From Pseudomonas sp. p1(2021b) (GTDB taxonomy: Bacteria; Pseudomonadota; Gammaproteobacteria; Pseudomonadales; Pseudomonadaceae): a stretch of 64,000 bases of DNA. The notes beneath the pieces were generated by a model, which saw only the letters and a list, made by a program, of their open reading frames with translations, was not told the DNA's origin and ran no database searches. This document shows, one piece after another, positions 1 to 8,153 of the stretch. The translations under genes and the position numbers were made by a program. Numbering within the stretch: position 1 is the first letter of the stretch; every line of letters starts with the position of its first letter. The DNA is taken from assembly GCF_020151015.1 (NCBI RefSeq), contig NZ_CP083746.1:1827001-1891000 (forward strand), written 5' to 3'.

Positions 1-1
1 C

Positions 2-811
2 GAGACCCGCGGTGCCTTCTACGACAACACCGGCGCCCTGCGCGACATGGTGCCCAATCACCTGTTCCAGTTGCTGGCGATGGTCGCCATGGAGCCCCCG
101 GCCGCATTCGCCGCCGACGCCGTGCGCAGCGAGAAGGCCAAGGTGATCGGCGCCATCCGCCCCTGGTCGCAGAAGATGGCGCTGAAGAACTCCGTGCGCG
201 GCCAGTACGTGGCCGGCAAGCAAGGCCGCAAGCGCCTGGCGGGTTACCGGCAGGAGCCCAACGTGGCCCCCGACAGCCGCACCGAGACCTATGTGGCCTT
301 GAAGGTGATGATCGACAACTGGCGCTGGGCCGGCGTGCCGTTCTACCTGCGCACCGGCAAGCGCATGAGCGTGCGCGACACCGAAATCGCCATCTGCTTC
401 AAGCCCGCGCCCTATGCCCAGTTCCGCGAGTCGGAGCTGGAGCGGCCCAAGCCCAACTACCTGAAGATCCAGATCCAGCCCAACGAGGGCATGTGGTTCG
501 ACCTGCAGGCCAAGCGCCCGGGCCCCGAGCTGGTGATGGAGAACGTCGAGCTGGGCTTCGCCTACAAGGACTTCTTCCAGATGACCCCGGCGACCGGCTA
601 CGAGACGCTGATCTACGACTGTCTCACCGGCGACCAGACCCTGTTCCAGCGTGCCGACAACATCGAGAACGGTTGGCGCGCGGTGCAGCCGTTCCTGGAT
701 GCCTGGGCCAGCGGCGGCGAGGTGCATGAATACGCCGCCGGCGAGGATGGCCCTGAGGCGGGCAACGAGCTGCTTACGCGTGACAAGCGGGAGTGGCATA
801 CCTTGGGTTGA
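2..811 (+). CDS. zwf: Glucose-6-phosphate 1-dehydrogenase, C-terminal part (5' end outside window)
   Basis: This is the last 269 residues of a glucose-6-phosphate dehydrogenase, which oxidises glucose-6-phosphate to 6-phosphogluconolactone with NAD(P)+ in the cytoplasm and feeds the Entner-Doudoroff and pentose phosphate routes. The frame is open from the window edge, so the first ATG at 47 is internal. The C-terminal substrate-domain sequence is typical, including VPNHLFQLLAMVAMEPP near the start and NWRWAGVPFYLRTGKRM around window residue 110. The family is about 490 residues long, so a little under half is missing. A REP element and then a GH15 glycosidase gene follow on the same strand. 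The family assignment is certain; which zwf paralogue it is cannot be told from the fragment. Confidence 0.96.
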   Translation, partial: ETRGAFYDNTGALRDMVPNHLFQLLAMVAMEPPAAFAADAVRSEKAKVIGAIRPWSQKMALKNSVRGQYVAGKQGRKRLAGYRQEPNVAPDSRTETYVALKVMIDNWRWAGVPFYLRTGKRMSVRDTEIAICFKPAPYAQFRESELERPKPNYLKIQIQPNEGMWFDLQAKRPGPELVMENVELGFAYKDFFQMTPATGYETLIYDCLTGDQTLFQRADNIENGWRAVQPFLDAWASGGEVHEYAAGEDGPEAGNELLTRDKREWHTLG

Positions 812-859
812 TGCCTCGTCCGTACTGGGACAGGCCCACACACAGGGGGGCGCCGGACC

Positions 860-897
860 TGTAGGAGCGGGCTTGTCCCGCGATCAGGGCGCATGCC
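860..897. repeat. Single REP palindrome
   Basis: A lone copy of the Pseudomonas REP sequence (gtaggagcgggcttgtcccg followed by cgatc) lies between zwf and the GH15 gene. It forms a short imperfect hairpin and recurs in several intergenic gaps of this window. Confidence 0.75.
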
Positions 898-931
898 GCC
901 CCGGAATGCGCAGTCCAACAAAGGAGCCCCC

Positions 932-2728
932 ATGCCAGCCCCGATCGAAGACTACGCCCTATTGGGCAACTGCCGCAGCGCCGCCCTGGTCAGCCGCGAC
1001 GGTTCATTGGACTGGTTGTGCCTGCCACGTTTCGATGCCCCGGCAGTCTTCGCCGCGCTGCTGGGCAACGAGGAAAACGGCCGCTGGCGCCTGGCCCCCT
1101 GCGACCTGGTGGAAACCACCCACCGGCGCTACCTCGACGACACCCTGATCCTGGAAACCACCTACACCACCGCCAGCGGTCGTGCCCGCGTTCTGGATTT
1201 CATGCCGCTGGGCGAGCACAGCGCCGTGGTCCGCATGGTCGAAGGCCTGGCCGGCGAAACCGGCTTCGAGATGGACTTGGTGCTGCGCTTCGACTACGGC
1301 CGCAGCGTGCCCTGGGTGGAAAGGATCGACCCCCTGACCCTGAGTGCCGTCGCCGGCCCAGACCGCCTCATCCTGCGCAGTACCGAGCCCGTCCATTCCC
1401 ACGACCACCACAGCGTTTGTCGCTTCCGCGTCCACGCCGGTCAACGCCAGGTGTTCAGCCTGCGCCATCAGCTGTCGCACCTGCCCCCGCAGCCGGACTT
1501 CGATGTCGACCAGGCCCTGGAAAACAGCCATACCCAATGGCAGGCCTTCGCTGCCCGCTGCCCCGACGTCGGCCCCTGGACGGCCCTGGTCCGCCGCTCT
1601 CTGCTGACCCTCAAGGCCCTGACCTACGCCCCTACCGGTGGCATGGTCGCCGCTGCTACCACCTCCTTGCCTGAGCGCATCGGCGGCGAGCGCAACTGGG
1701 ACTACCGCTACTGCTGGCTACGCGACGCCACCATGACCCTGCTGGCGCTGATGAACCTCGGCTATTTCGACGAAGCCCAGGCCTGGCGCGAATGGCTGCT
1801 GCGCTCGGTGGCCGGCAACCCGGAACAGATGCAAATCATGTACGGCCTGGCCGGTGAGCGCGACCTGCCGGAATTCACCCTGCCGTGGCTCAGTGGCTAC
1901 GAACAGTCCCGGCCCGTTCGCATCGGCAACGCCGCCGCCCAACAGCTGCAATTGGATATCTACGGCGAACTTGCCGACGCCATGACCCAGGCCATTCGTG
2001 GCGGCCTGCCCCGGCACCCGCGCAGCTCCGCCATCGCCCGCCTGATCCTGCCGTACCTGGAGCGCATCTGGCGCGAGCCTGACGAGGGCCTCTGGGAAGT
2101 GCGTGGCGGGCGGCAGCACTTCGTGCATTCCAAGGTCATGGCCTGGGTCGCCTTCGACCGCGCCGCGAGCCTTGCCGAAACCACCGAGGAGGACCGCGAG
2201 CGCGGGCGGCACTACCGGCAGGTGGCCGATGAGATTCACCGCGAAGTCTGCCAGCAGGGGCTCGACGCCAAACGCCAATGCTTCGTGCAGGCCTACGGCT
2301 CGACGGAGGTGGACGCCAGCTTGCTGCAGATCGCCTTGACCGGTTTTCTGCCGGCGGAGGATCCACGCTTCCTACGCACGTTGGCGGAAATCGAAAAGCG
2401 CCTGCTGCGCAACGGTTTGCTGCTGCGCTACGACAGCGACCGCTGCAGTGACGGGCTGACACCGGGGGAGGGGACGTTCCTGGTGTGCTCGTTCTGGCTG
2501 GCGGATGTGTACGTGCTGCTGGGCCGGCAGGAAGAGGCGCGGGCGCTGTATGAGCGGTTGGCGGGGCTGTGCAACGACGTCGGTCTGTTGGCTGAGCAGT
2601 ACGACCCGGTGGGCAAGCGCATGCTCGGCAATTTCCCGCAGGCGTTCAGCCATATCGGGATCATCAATACCGCGCTGAACCTGCACCGGGCGCAGTGTCC
2701 GGTGCGGGATCGGGCGAGTTGCAGCTGA
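932..2728 (+). CDS. Glycoside hydrolase family 15 protein (glucoamylase/trehalase type)
   Basis: A 598-residue cytoplasmic-looking GH15 enzyme with no signal peptide. GH15 members hydrolyse terminal alpha-glucosidic bonds of maltodextrins or, in some bacterial branches, trehalose. The N-terminal beta-rich domain (about residues 1-210, beginning MPAPIEDYALLGNCRSAALV) is followed by the (alpha/alpha)6 barrel. The conserved RYCWLRDAT block is near residue 260, and LLAEQYDP followed by GNFPQAFSH near the C-terminus fits the catalytic-base region. The ATG at 932 was chosen because AAGGAG lies 5 nt upstream at 921-926; an in-frame extension to 893 lacks such a site and would run into the REP. The substrate is unresolved between trehalose and maltodextrin. 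Confidence 0.9.
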   Translation: MPAPIEDYALLGNCRSAALVSRDGSLDWLCLPRFDAPAVFAALLGNEENGRWRLAPCDLVETTHRRYLDDTLILETTYTTASGRARVLDFMPLGEHSAVVRMVEGLAGETGFEMDLVLRFDYGRSVPWVERIDPLTLSAVAGPDRLILRSTEPVHSHDHHSVCRFRVHAGQRQVFSLRHQLSHLPPQPDFDVDQALENSHTQWQAFAARCPDVGPWTALVRRSLLTLKALTYAPTGGMVAAATTSLPERIGGERNWDYRYCWLRDATMTLLALMNLGYFDEAQAWREWLLRSVAGNPEQMQIMYGLAGERDLPEFTLPWLSGYEQSRPVRIGNAAAQQLQLDIYGELADAMTQAIRGGLPRHPRSSAIARLILPYLERIWREPDEGLWEVRGGRQHFVHSKVMAWVAFDRAASLAETTEEDRERGRHYRQVADEIHREVCQQGLDAKRQCFVQAYGSTEVDASLLQIALTGFLPAEDPRFLRTLAEIEKRLLRNGLLLRYDSDRCSDGLTPGEGTFLVCSFWLADVYVLLGRQEEARALYERLAGLCNDVGLLAEQYDPVGKRMLGNFPQAFSHIGIINTALNLHRAQCPVRDRASCS

Positions 2729-2840
2729 ACCTGCCGCACCGCCGCTCACACCGAAGGCTGGGGCAGTTCGACGGAACGACGCGGTTTCGCATGTCGTCTG
2801 AACAGACAGGCATTCGAGACCAGGAGGAGTAGCCCCGCTC

Positions 2841-3566
2841 ATGAACGTGTTCATCGGCTGTGCCGGTTGGAGCGTACCCAGCGCCTATGCCGAGGTGTTT
2901 GCGCAGGCGGGCAGCCATCTGCAGCGCTACGCCGCGAGGTTGGGGGCGGTGGAGATCAACAGCTCGTTCTACCGCCCGCACAAGCCCCAGACCTACGCCC
3001 GCTGGGCCGCCTCGGTGCCTGATCATTTTCGCTTCTCGGTGAAGATGCCCAGGGCGATCACCCATGAGCAGCGCCTGCACGCCAGCGATGCATTGCTCGA
3101 TGCATTTCTCGAACAGTGCGGGGAGCTGGGCGAACGCCTGGGCTGCCTGTTGGTGCAGTTGCCGCCTTCGTTGCGATACGAACCACAGGTCGCCCGGCGC
3201 TTCTTCGAAGCGGTACGCAGGCGCCATACCGGGCCGCTGGCGTTGGAGCCACGGCACGCGTCATGGCAGTGCGCAGGGCCGTTGCTGACCGATCTACAGA
3301 TCGCCCAGGTGGCCGCCAGCCCCGCGCGTTTCGAAAGCGATGCCCAGCCCGGCGGATGGCCAGGGCTGATCTATTGGCGTTTGCATGGTGAACCACGGAT
3401 CTACTACAGCGACTACGCCGAGGCCTACCTGCAGCGCCTGGCCGCAGAGCTTCGAGCGAGCCGCGCGGCGAACGTGCCGACCTGGTGCATTTTCGACAAC
3501 ACCGCCGGCGGTGCCGCCTTGGGGAATGCCCTGGCGCTGCAGGACCGCCTGGACATGTCCCGATGA
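2841..3566 (+). CDS. DUF72 family protein (YecE-like)
   Basis: A 241-residue DUF72 protein, a TIM-barrel family of unknown biochemical role. The N-terminal MNVFIGCAGWSVPSAYAEVF and the later VEINSSFYRPHKPQTYARWA blocks are family hallmarks, as is the FRFSVKMPRAITHE strand. An AGGAGGAG run at 2822-2829 lies 11 nt before the ATG. The stop overlaps the start of the following DUF488 gene by four bases (ATGA), so the two are probably translationally coupled. DUF72 and DUF488 proteins are often neighbours in bacteria, but neither has an agreed function. Confidence 0.92.
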   Translation: MNVFIGCAGWSVPSAYAEVFAQAGSHLQRYAARLGAVEINSSFYRPHKPQTYARWAASVPDHFRFSVKMPRAITHEQRLHASDALLDAFLEQCGELGERLGCLLVQLPPSLRYEPQVARRFFEAVRRRHTGPLALEPRHASWQCAGPLLTDLQIAQVAASPARFESDAQPGGWPGLIYWRLHGEPRIYYSDYAEAYLQRLAAELRASRAANVPTWCIFDNTAGGAALGNALALQDRLDMSR

Positions 3567-4102
3567 ACGACATGCCGGACAAGGTATTCACCGTGGGGCA
3601 TTCGACCCGGTCGATCGAAGCCTTCGTCGCATTGATGCGCAGCTTCGGCGTGCAGGTGGTGGTCGACATCAGGACGGTTCCCCGGTCCCGTACCAACCCG
3701 CAGTACAACCTGGACGTGTTACCTGGCTTACTACAGCAGGAGGGCATGGATCACCGCCGGATCGCGGCGTTGGGCGGGCTGCGCAAGAAATCGAAGACCG
3801 TTGCGCCGCACACCAATGGGTTGTGGCGCAACCGCAGCTTTCACAACTATGCCGACCATGCGTTGGGTGCCGAGTTCGCCGCGGGGCTGGATGAGCTGAT
3901 CGAGCTCAGTGAAGCCCGGCGCTGCGCGATCATGTGTTCCGAGGCGGTCTGGTGGCGTTGTCATCGGCGCATCGTCGCCGATCATCTGCTGGTACGGGGA
4001 ATCGAGGTCATGCACATCATGGACATCGGCAAGGCCACCCGGGCGCAGCTGACGCCAGGTGCCGAGGTTCATGGCTTGAAGGTCGAATATCCGCTCCCAT
4101 AG
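3563..4102 (+). CDS. DUF488 domain-containing protein
   Basis: A 179-residue DUF488 protein of unknown function. It shows the family signature TVGHSTRSIEAFVALM near the N-terminus, a VVVDIRTVPRSRTNPQYN block around residues 33-52, and a cysteine in the CAIMCSEAVWWRCHRRI segment around residues 118-134. The ATG at 3563 sits in an ATGA overlap with the DUF72 stop and gives a normal family length; a longer in-frame reading to 3485 would lie inside the upstream gene. A REP pair follows the stop. Confidence 0.9.
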   Translation: MNDMPDKVFTVGHSTRSIEAFVALMRSFGVQVVVDIRTVPRSRTNPQYNLDVLPGLLQQEGMDHRRIAALGGLRKKSKTVAPHTNGLWRNRSFHNYADHALGAEFAAGLDELIELSEARRCAIMCSEAVWWRCHRRIVADHLLVRGIEVMHIMDIGKATRAQLTPGAEVHGLKVEYPLP

Positions 4103-4138
4103 AAGAACGCGCACTACGCGCTGATTTTGCAGATCCCT

Positions 4139-4257
4139 GTAGGAGCTGGCGACAGCCTGCGATGGGCCGCAAAGCGGCCCCTTAAGTCTGGAAGGCTCCA
4201 CCATTTGAAGGCTTGGGGCTGCTTTGCAGCCCATCGCAGGCTGTCGCCAGCTCCTAC
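4139..4257. repeat. REP pair, 28-bp perfect inverted repeat
   Basis: The arms gtaggagctggcgacagcct... at 4139-4166 and its exact reverse complement at 4230-4257 face each other across 63 bp. The unit belongs to a second REP sequence class (ctggcgacagcctgcgatgg) distinct from the gcgggtaaacccgc class seen elsewhere. It lies between two convergent genes and could act as a bidirectional terminator. Confidence 0.85.
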
Positions 4258-4320
4258 CGAGATTGCGCCGCTCTCAAGACGTGCGAAAACACTGTGGGCT
4301 TACCGGCGATGGGCCCAGCC

Positions 4321-5370
4321 TCAGCCAGCCAGGCTGGCGTTGTCGATCACGAACCGATACTTCACCTCGCCCCGCAGCATCCGTTCGTAGGCCTCGTTGA
4401 TCTGCTCGGCACGCACCAGTTCGATATCCGCGACGATGCCATGCTCGGCGCAGAAATCGAGCATCTCCTGGGTCTCGGGAATGCCGCCGATCATCGAACC
4501 GGCCAGGGTGCGGCGCTTCATGATCAGGTTGAAGACGTTGGGCGAGGAGTGCGGCGAGGCTGGCGCGCCCACCAGGGTCATCGCCCCGTCGCGCTTGAGC
4601 AGGACCAGGAAGGCATCCAGGTCATGGGGCGCTGCGACCGTGTTGAGGATGAAGTCGAAGCTCTGGGCATGGGCGGCCATCTGCTGCGCATCACGCGACA
4701 CCACCACCTCGTCCGCGCCCAGCGCCAGGGCCGCTTCGCGCTTGTTCTCGGAGGTGGTGAACGCCACCACATGGGCACCCATGGCGTGGGCCAGCTTGAT
4801 CCCCATGTGTCCCAGGCCGCCGATACCGACCACGCCGACCTTCTTGCCTGGCCCGGCATTCCAATGGCGCAGCGGCGAATAGGTGGTGATCCCCGCGCAC
4901 AGCAGCGGCGCCACCGCCGCCAGTTGCGCTTCGGGGTGGCCGATGCGCAGCACGTAGCGTTCATGCACGACGATGGCCTCGGAATAACCGCCCAGCGTCC
5001 AGCCCGGGGCATCCGGGGTCGGGAAGTTGTAGGTGCCGACCATGCCGTCGCAGTAGTTCTCCAGGCCTGCGTCGCAGTCATCGCAGTGCTTGCAACTGTC
5101 GACGATGCAGCCCACGCCGACCAGGTCGCCTGGCTTGAACGAGGCGACGTGTGCACCGACTGCCGTCACGCGGCCGACGATCTCGTGGCCCGGCACGCAG
5201 GGGTAGTGGGTGCCTTCCCACTCGGAGCGCGCCTGGTGAAGGTCTGAATGGCAGATGCCGCAGAAGGCGATCTGGATCTGGACATCGTGGGCACCGGGGG
5301 CGCGCCGGGTGATGCGCAGCGGCTCCAGGGGTTGGTTGCCGGCATGGGCGCCGTAGGCATTGACTTGCAT
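4321..5370 (-). CDS. Zinc-dependent alcohol dehydrogenase, YahK/cinnamyl-alcohol type
   Basis: A 349-residue cytoplasmic MDR-family NAD(P)-dependent alcohol dehydrogenase, expected to reduce aldehydes. The catalytic-zinc segment FCGICHSDLHQARSEWEGT and the GHEIVGRVTAVG motif are near residues 35-70. The structural-zinc cysteines follow in SCKHCDDCDAGLENYC near residues 94-109. The Rossmann motif VGIGGLGHMGIKLAHAMGAH is around residue 180. The start at 5370 was chosen because the protein there aligns with family N-termini (MQVNAYGAH); upstream in-frame sequence is not protein-like. Divergent upstream lies the remnant of an HxlR-type regulator, perhaps its former partner. Confidence 0.92.
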   Translation of the reverse strand: MQVNAYGAHAGNQPLEPLRITRRAPGAHDVQIQIAFCGICHSDLHQARSEWEGTHYPCVPGHEIVGRVTAVGAHVASFKPGDLVGVGCIVDSCKHCDDCDAGLENYCDGMVGTYNFPTPDAPGWTLGGYSEAIVVHERYVLRIGHPEAQLAAVAPLLCAGITTYSPLRHWNAGPGKKVGVVGIGGLGHMGIKLAHAMGAHVVAFTTSENKREAALALGADEVVVSRDAQQMAAHAQSFDFILNTVAAPHDLDAFLVLLKRDGAMTLVGAPASPHSSPNVFNLIMKRRTLAGSMIGGIPETQEMLDFCAEHGIVADIELVRAEQINEAYERMLRGEVKYRFVIDNASLAG

Positions 5371-5872
5371 GGTATGACCCTCGTGAAGTTCGTGAGGGGC
5401 ATTGTCCAGGTGGCAAGGCGCTGACCAGTAGCGTGATCCGCTGGATTGCTTGCCTGATCCTGTTGAGCATGCCGGTGTTTGGCGCCATGGGAGCAATCGT
5501 TGAAATCAAGCCGAGTTCACTATCGCGAAGGCGACTGCCTATCCAACGCGCGCCCCAATGGCCCAGCGCCATTATTATCGGGCGTAGTTCCTCGCCTGCC
5601 TCGGTCAGGTTGTACTCCCAGTACTTTGCCCGTGGCTGTGCGAGTGTAGAGGAATAGCGTTCAGCAGGATAGCAGAGAGGAATTAGCATCATTAGCTTGG
5701 CTACTGATTGCTTCGGGTCCAGGCTGTGTGAAAACCTCCGGCGCGATTCGACTGGTTAAAAAACAACCCAGAATTCGCGCTTCTACATGAACTACAGCTT
5801 AGTTGACCATGGCATTCATATGGGTTTGCCTGGCCTGTGCGATCTAGGGCAAGAGCTGGGGGGCGTCAAATA
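5371..5872. other. Decayed intergenic stretch with regulator remnant and possible insertion-sequence end
   Basis: About 500 bp with no intact gene. The left part holds the HxlR-like remnant. The right part (about 5700-5870) drops to roughly 42 percent GC in sampled lines. Around 5715-5735 it contains gtccaggctgtgtgaaaac, which resembles the termini I associate with some Pseudomonas insertion sequences; that resemblance is from memory and is weak. No transposase frame is visible. Confidence 0.45.
5510..5665 (-). pseudogene. C-terminal remnant of an HxlR-type winged-helix regulator
   Basis: About 50 residues on the minus strand read AKYWEYNLTEAGEELRPII then MALGHWGARWIGSRLRDSEL. This matches the wing and C-terminal helix of HxlR-type regulators (the usual pattern is Y.LTEAG.EL.P......WG.RW). 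The DNA-recognition half is absent upstream, and after SELG the frame runs into unrelated sequence, so this is a gene fragment rather than a short gene. It may once have regulated the adjacent alcohol dehydrogenase, since HxlR-type regulators often respond to reactive aldehydes or quinones; that link is inference. Confidence 0.6.
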
Positions 5873-6334
5873 TTAATCATGATCTAACTGGATTTCGAGA
5901 ATGTCGTCTTCGAATTCGTCCTTTTCCCCTGTCGGCCTCCATCCCAGGTGTCGATAGAAGCCATAGGAACGAACGCTCGGATCGCTGGAACAAGCTAAGA
6001 AGAGGCGATGAAACCCTTGATTCTTGAGTGTGTCGACCATCATCGCAAGAAGCATTTTGCCGACTCCCTGGCCTTCGTACGCAGGCAGAAGCGCCAGGAC
6101 AACAATCTCGCCGGTATTCCGATCGCCAAAGCAATAGCCAATCATTTGACCCTTCACACAGGCGATGAAGCCAGGGCAACTGCCGTTTCGGATGCCCGTG
6201 TTCCAAGATTCGATAGTGATGCCAAGTGCACGCAGCTCTTCTTCTGAAAATGCATTTTCCCGAGTCATACCTCGGATCCTGATACACATGGCAGCGTCAT
6301 CGGGCGTGGCAGGGCGATAGGTCAGGTCGGTCAT
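5873..6334 (-). CDS. GNAT family N-acetyltransferase
   Basis: A 153-residue acetyltransferase of the GNAT fold. The acetyl-CoA binding motif A is visible as LPAYEGQGVGKMLLAMMVDT around residues 86-105 (consensus Q/R-x-x-G-x-G/A), and the C-terminal FYRHLGWRPTG block is typical. The substrate cannot be told. The ATG at 6334 gives MTDLTYRPATPDDAAM, a standard family N-terminus; a GTG at 6346 is an alternative start and neither has a clear ribosome site. Base composition is clearly lower in GC than the flanks, which suggests acquisition, and it sits between two decayed stretches. Confidence 0.85.
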   Translation of the reverse strand: MTDLTYRPATPDDAAMCIRIRGMTRENAFSEEELRALGITIESWNTGIRNGSCPGFIACVKGQMIGYCFGDRNTGEIVVLALLPAYEGQGVGKMLLAMMVDTLKNQGFHRLFLACSSDPSVRSYGFYRHLGWRPTGEKDEFEDDILEIQLDHD

Positions 6335-6463
6335 GAGAGTTATCACTGGGTGGGGCTGGGCGATGATGATTCAAAAAAAGTAGGAAATATTCGTAATGGC
6401 AGGCATCCAAACCAATGTCCACACTCGTCAAATTTTTTCGCAATGTCAAACGAGCCAATGTTT

Positions 6464-6729
6464 TTAAGTGTAATTCGCTCGCTGCCTTGTCATGGGCGCT
6501 GGAAGCGAAAGCAGCCATTGAGTGGCGTATGGCTGCATTAAAAAGAAGCGCTGCGCGCGGTCACCGAGTGGGAGGGTGACGCCATGGATGATATGAATAT
6601 CGCTATCTACCAATTTTCTCAGTTCGTCGAAGAACTGCCCGACATCCAACGATGGATCCCGAAGGGTCGCGAGTAGGCGCTGCCGCTCAGCTTCTGTTTG
6701 ACATCCCCCGTAGAGGTTATTCCCGCTCC
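6464..6729 (-). pseudogene. Unrecognised ORF fragment in AT-rich stretch
   Basis: On the minus strand an open frame reads GNNLYGGCQTEAERQRLLAT, then DPSLDVGQFFDELRKLVDSD, before running into low-complexity sequence. The first ~65 residues look like real soluble protein (amphipathic, with acidic and basic spacing), but I do not recognise the family and no ATG or ribosome site precedes it. The 400-bp gap from 6335 to 6738 contains nothing else I can support; sampled GC is about 38 percent near 6361-6420. It is probably a remnant of acquired DNA. Confidence 0.3.
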
Positions 6730-6738
6730 TGACAGGAA

Positions 6739-7953
6739 TTACCCCTTGGTCAGATCAACCAACGGCGTCTGCCGCACCTGGGTTTCGCGCCCACCCTGTA
6801 TCTCGCTCACCCGTTTCAAGGCCTGGTCCACAGCCGCCTTGTCCGCCAATAGGCTGTAGCTGATGTGGAACTGCCGGCGTTGCTTCGGTCCGATTGTCGG
6901 CACCAGGTTCAGTGGCCGCTGGTAACGGCGGTTATAGGAAAAACTCGTTCCTGGCTCCAATCCCGTGACATAGCCCTGGCCTTGGGTATCGGTATTCTTC
7001 CACAAGGAAAACACAGGCAGTGTCCGAGTGTTGAAACCGACCGAAACGCCCAGGGTGCCGGCCTTGTTATGCAACACGGTCACTGTATCGCCCTTGGCAT
7101 CGGCATAGGGCACCACGTTGTAGACCGTTTCGTCATAGTCCTTGGTGGGAGCGCGGTAGGTTTGCCAATCGGGCAGGTCGCCCTTGGCCTTGTCGTTGAA
7201 CGGCGACACCTGTTTCACCGGGGCGGCGAAACGAGCGCCCTGCTCCAGGAATGGGGTGCTGAAGTTACTGTGATACAGCGCCTGGTATTCCTTCGGATAG
7301 TCGCCGTTGTTGGTGAGGGTGTCGTTGAGCGTGAACGCCACGCTGCCGGGTTGAGTAACCAATTCGGTCGCGATGGAGAAGTCGACCTTCTTGAATGCCT
7401 GCTCTTTCAGTTCGCCACGCAAGGTAATGGCGTACGGTGGTTTCTCATCGATGTGCAGGGTGACATTGCTCGCAGGAATGTTGGCGGCCCGACCGTGCAG
7501 GGTCAGCAGCTCGCCGTTGTCGATGCCGGGGTGGCCGACCCATTCGTAACCGCAGCGGGTGACCAGCTCGTTGAAACCTTCCAGCCAGCCTAGGCCATTG
7601 CGCCCATTGAGTTCGATGAAGGAGGGGTTGACCACTTCCTTGACTGGCGAATCCCAGCCCATGCGCACATCACCGACCGAGGCCTGCAAGACGTTCATTC
7701 CGCGAGTCGGCACCACCGAAAGTTTCATCGTGCCGTTATCGATGTCGACGATGCTGACACCCTCCTGCCGACCGCCGTGCAAGGTACGCATCGTGACGCT
7801 GAAGGGCTTGTCGGTCTTTATGCCCAGCTCCTGGCTGGTGATCTGCCAGCTCTGGGCGGGTTTGTCGGTGTCGAGCAGGACATAGTCCCAAGCCATCGCC
7901 TGGGTGGTCGCGAACAGGGCGGTGAGTGCAAGGAAGTGTTTGGGGGAGCGCAT
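6739..7953 (-). CDS. Periplasmic DUF4432 family protein (aldose-epimerase-like fold)
   Basis: A 404-residue protein with a signal peptide (MRSPKHFLALTALFATTQ, cleavage after AMA near residue 21). The rest matches DUF4432, a galactose-mutarotase-like beta-sandwich family: VVPTRGMNVLQA around residue 81, GFNELVTRCGYEWVGHPG around 126, and HGRAANIPA around 152. Epimerases or sugar-binding proteins are the likely roles, but no substrate is known for this branch. The signal peptide means it acts in the periplasm, whereas many DUF4432 proteins are cytoplasmic. AAAGG upstream of the ATG is a plausible ribosome site. It stands alone, with a divergent lipoprotein gene upstream. Confidence 0.85.
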   Translation of the reverse strand: MRSPKHFLALTALFATTQAMAWDYVLLDTDKPAQSWQITSQELGIKTDKPFSVTMRTLHGGRQEGVSIVDIDNGTMKLSVVPTRGMNVLQASVGDVRMGWDSPVKEVVNPSFIELNGRNGLGWLEGFNELVTRCGYEWVGHPGIDNGELLTLHGRAANIPASNVTLHIDEKPPYAITLRGELKEQAFKKVDFSIATELVTQPGSVAFTLNDTLTNNGDYPKEYQALYHSNFSTPFLEQGARFAAPVKQVSPFNDKAKGDLPDWQTYRAPTKDYDETVYNVVPYADAKGDTVTVLHNKAGTLGVSVGFNTRTLPVFSLWKNTDTQGQGYVTGLEPGTSFSYNRRYQRPLNLVPTIGPKQRRQFHISYSLLADKAAVDQALKRVSEIQGGRETQVRQTPLVDLTKG

Positions 7954-8153
7954 GGCGGCAGCCTTTCTTGGAGTTGTGCCTTTTTATAGCCTTGGAGAAA
8001 CGTTTCAGCAAGCTAGGTCAATGAGGCTTCCGGCGAATGTAAGAAAACATTTGATATCCGTGGGCGCCAACCCTTTAATTCGCTTGCTGGTTATTGGCCA
8101 TGTGCCACTATTTTCCCAATCCGCCCTCGTCGCCACCGCCAAAGGATTGAGTC

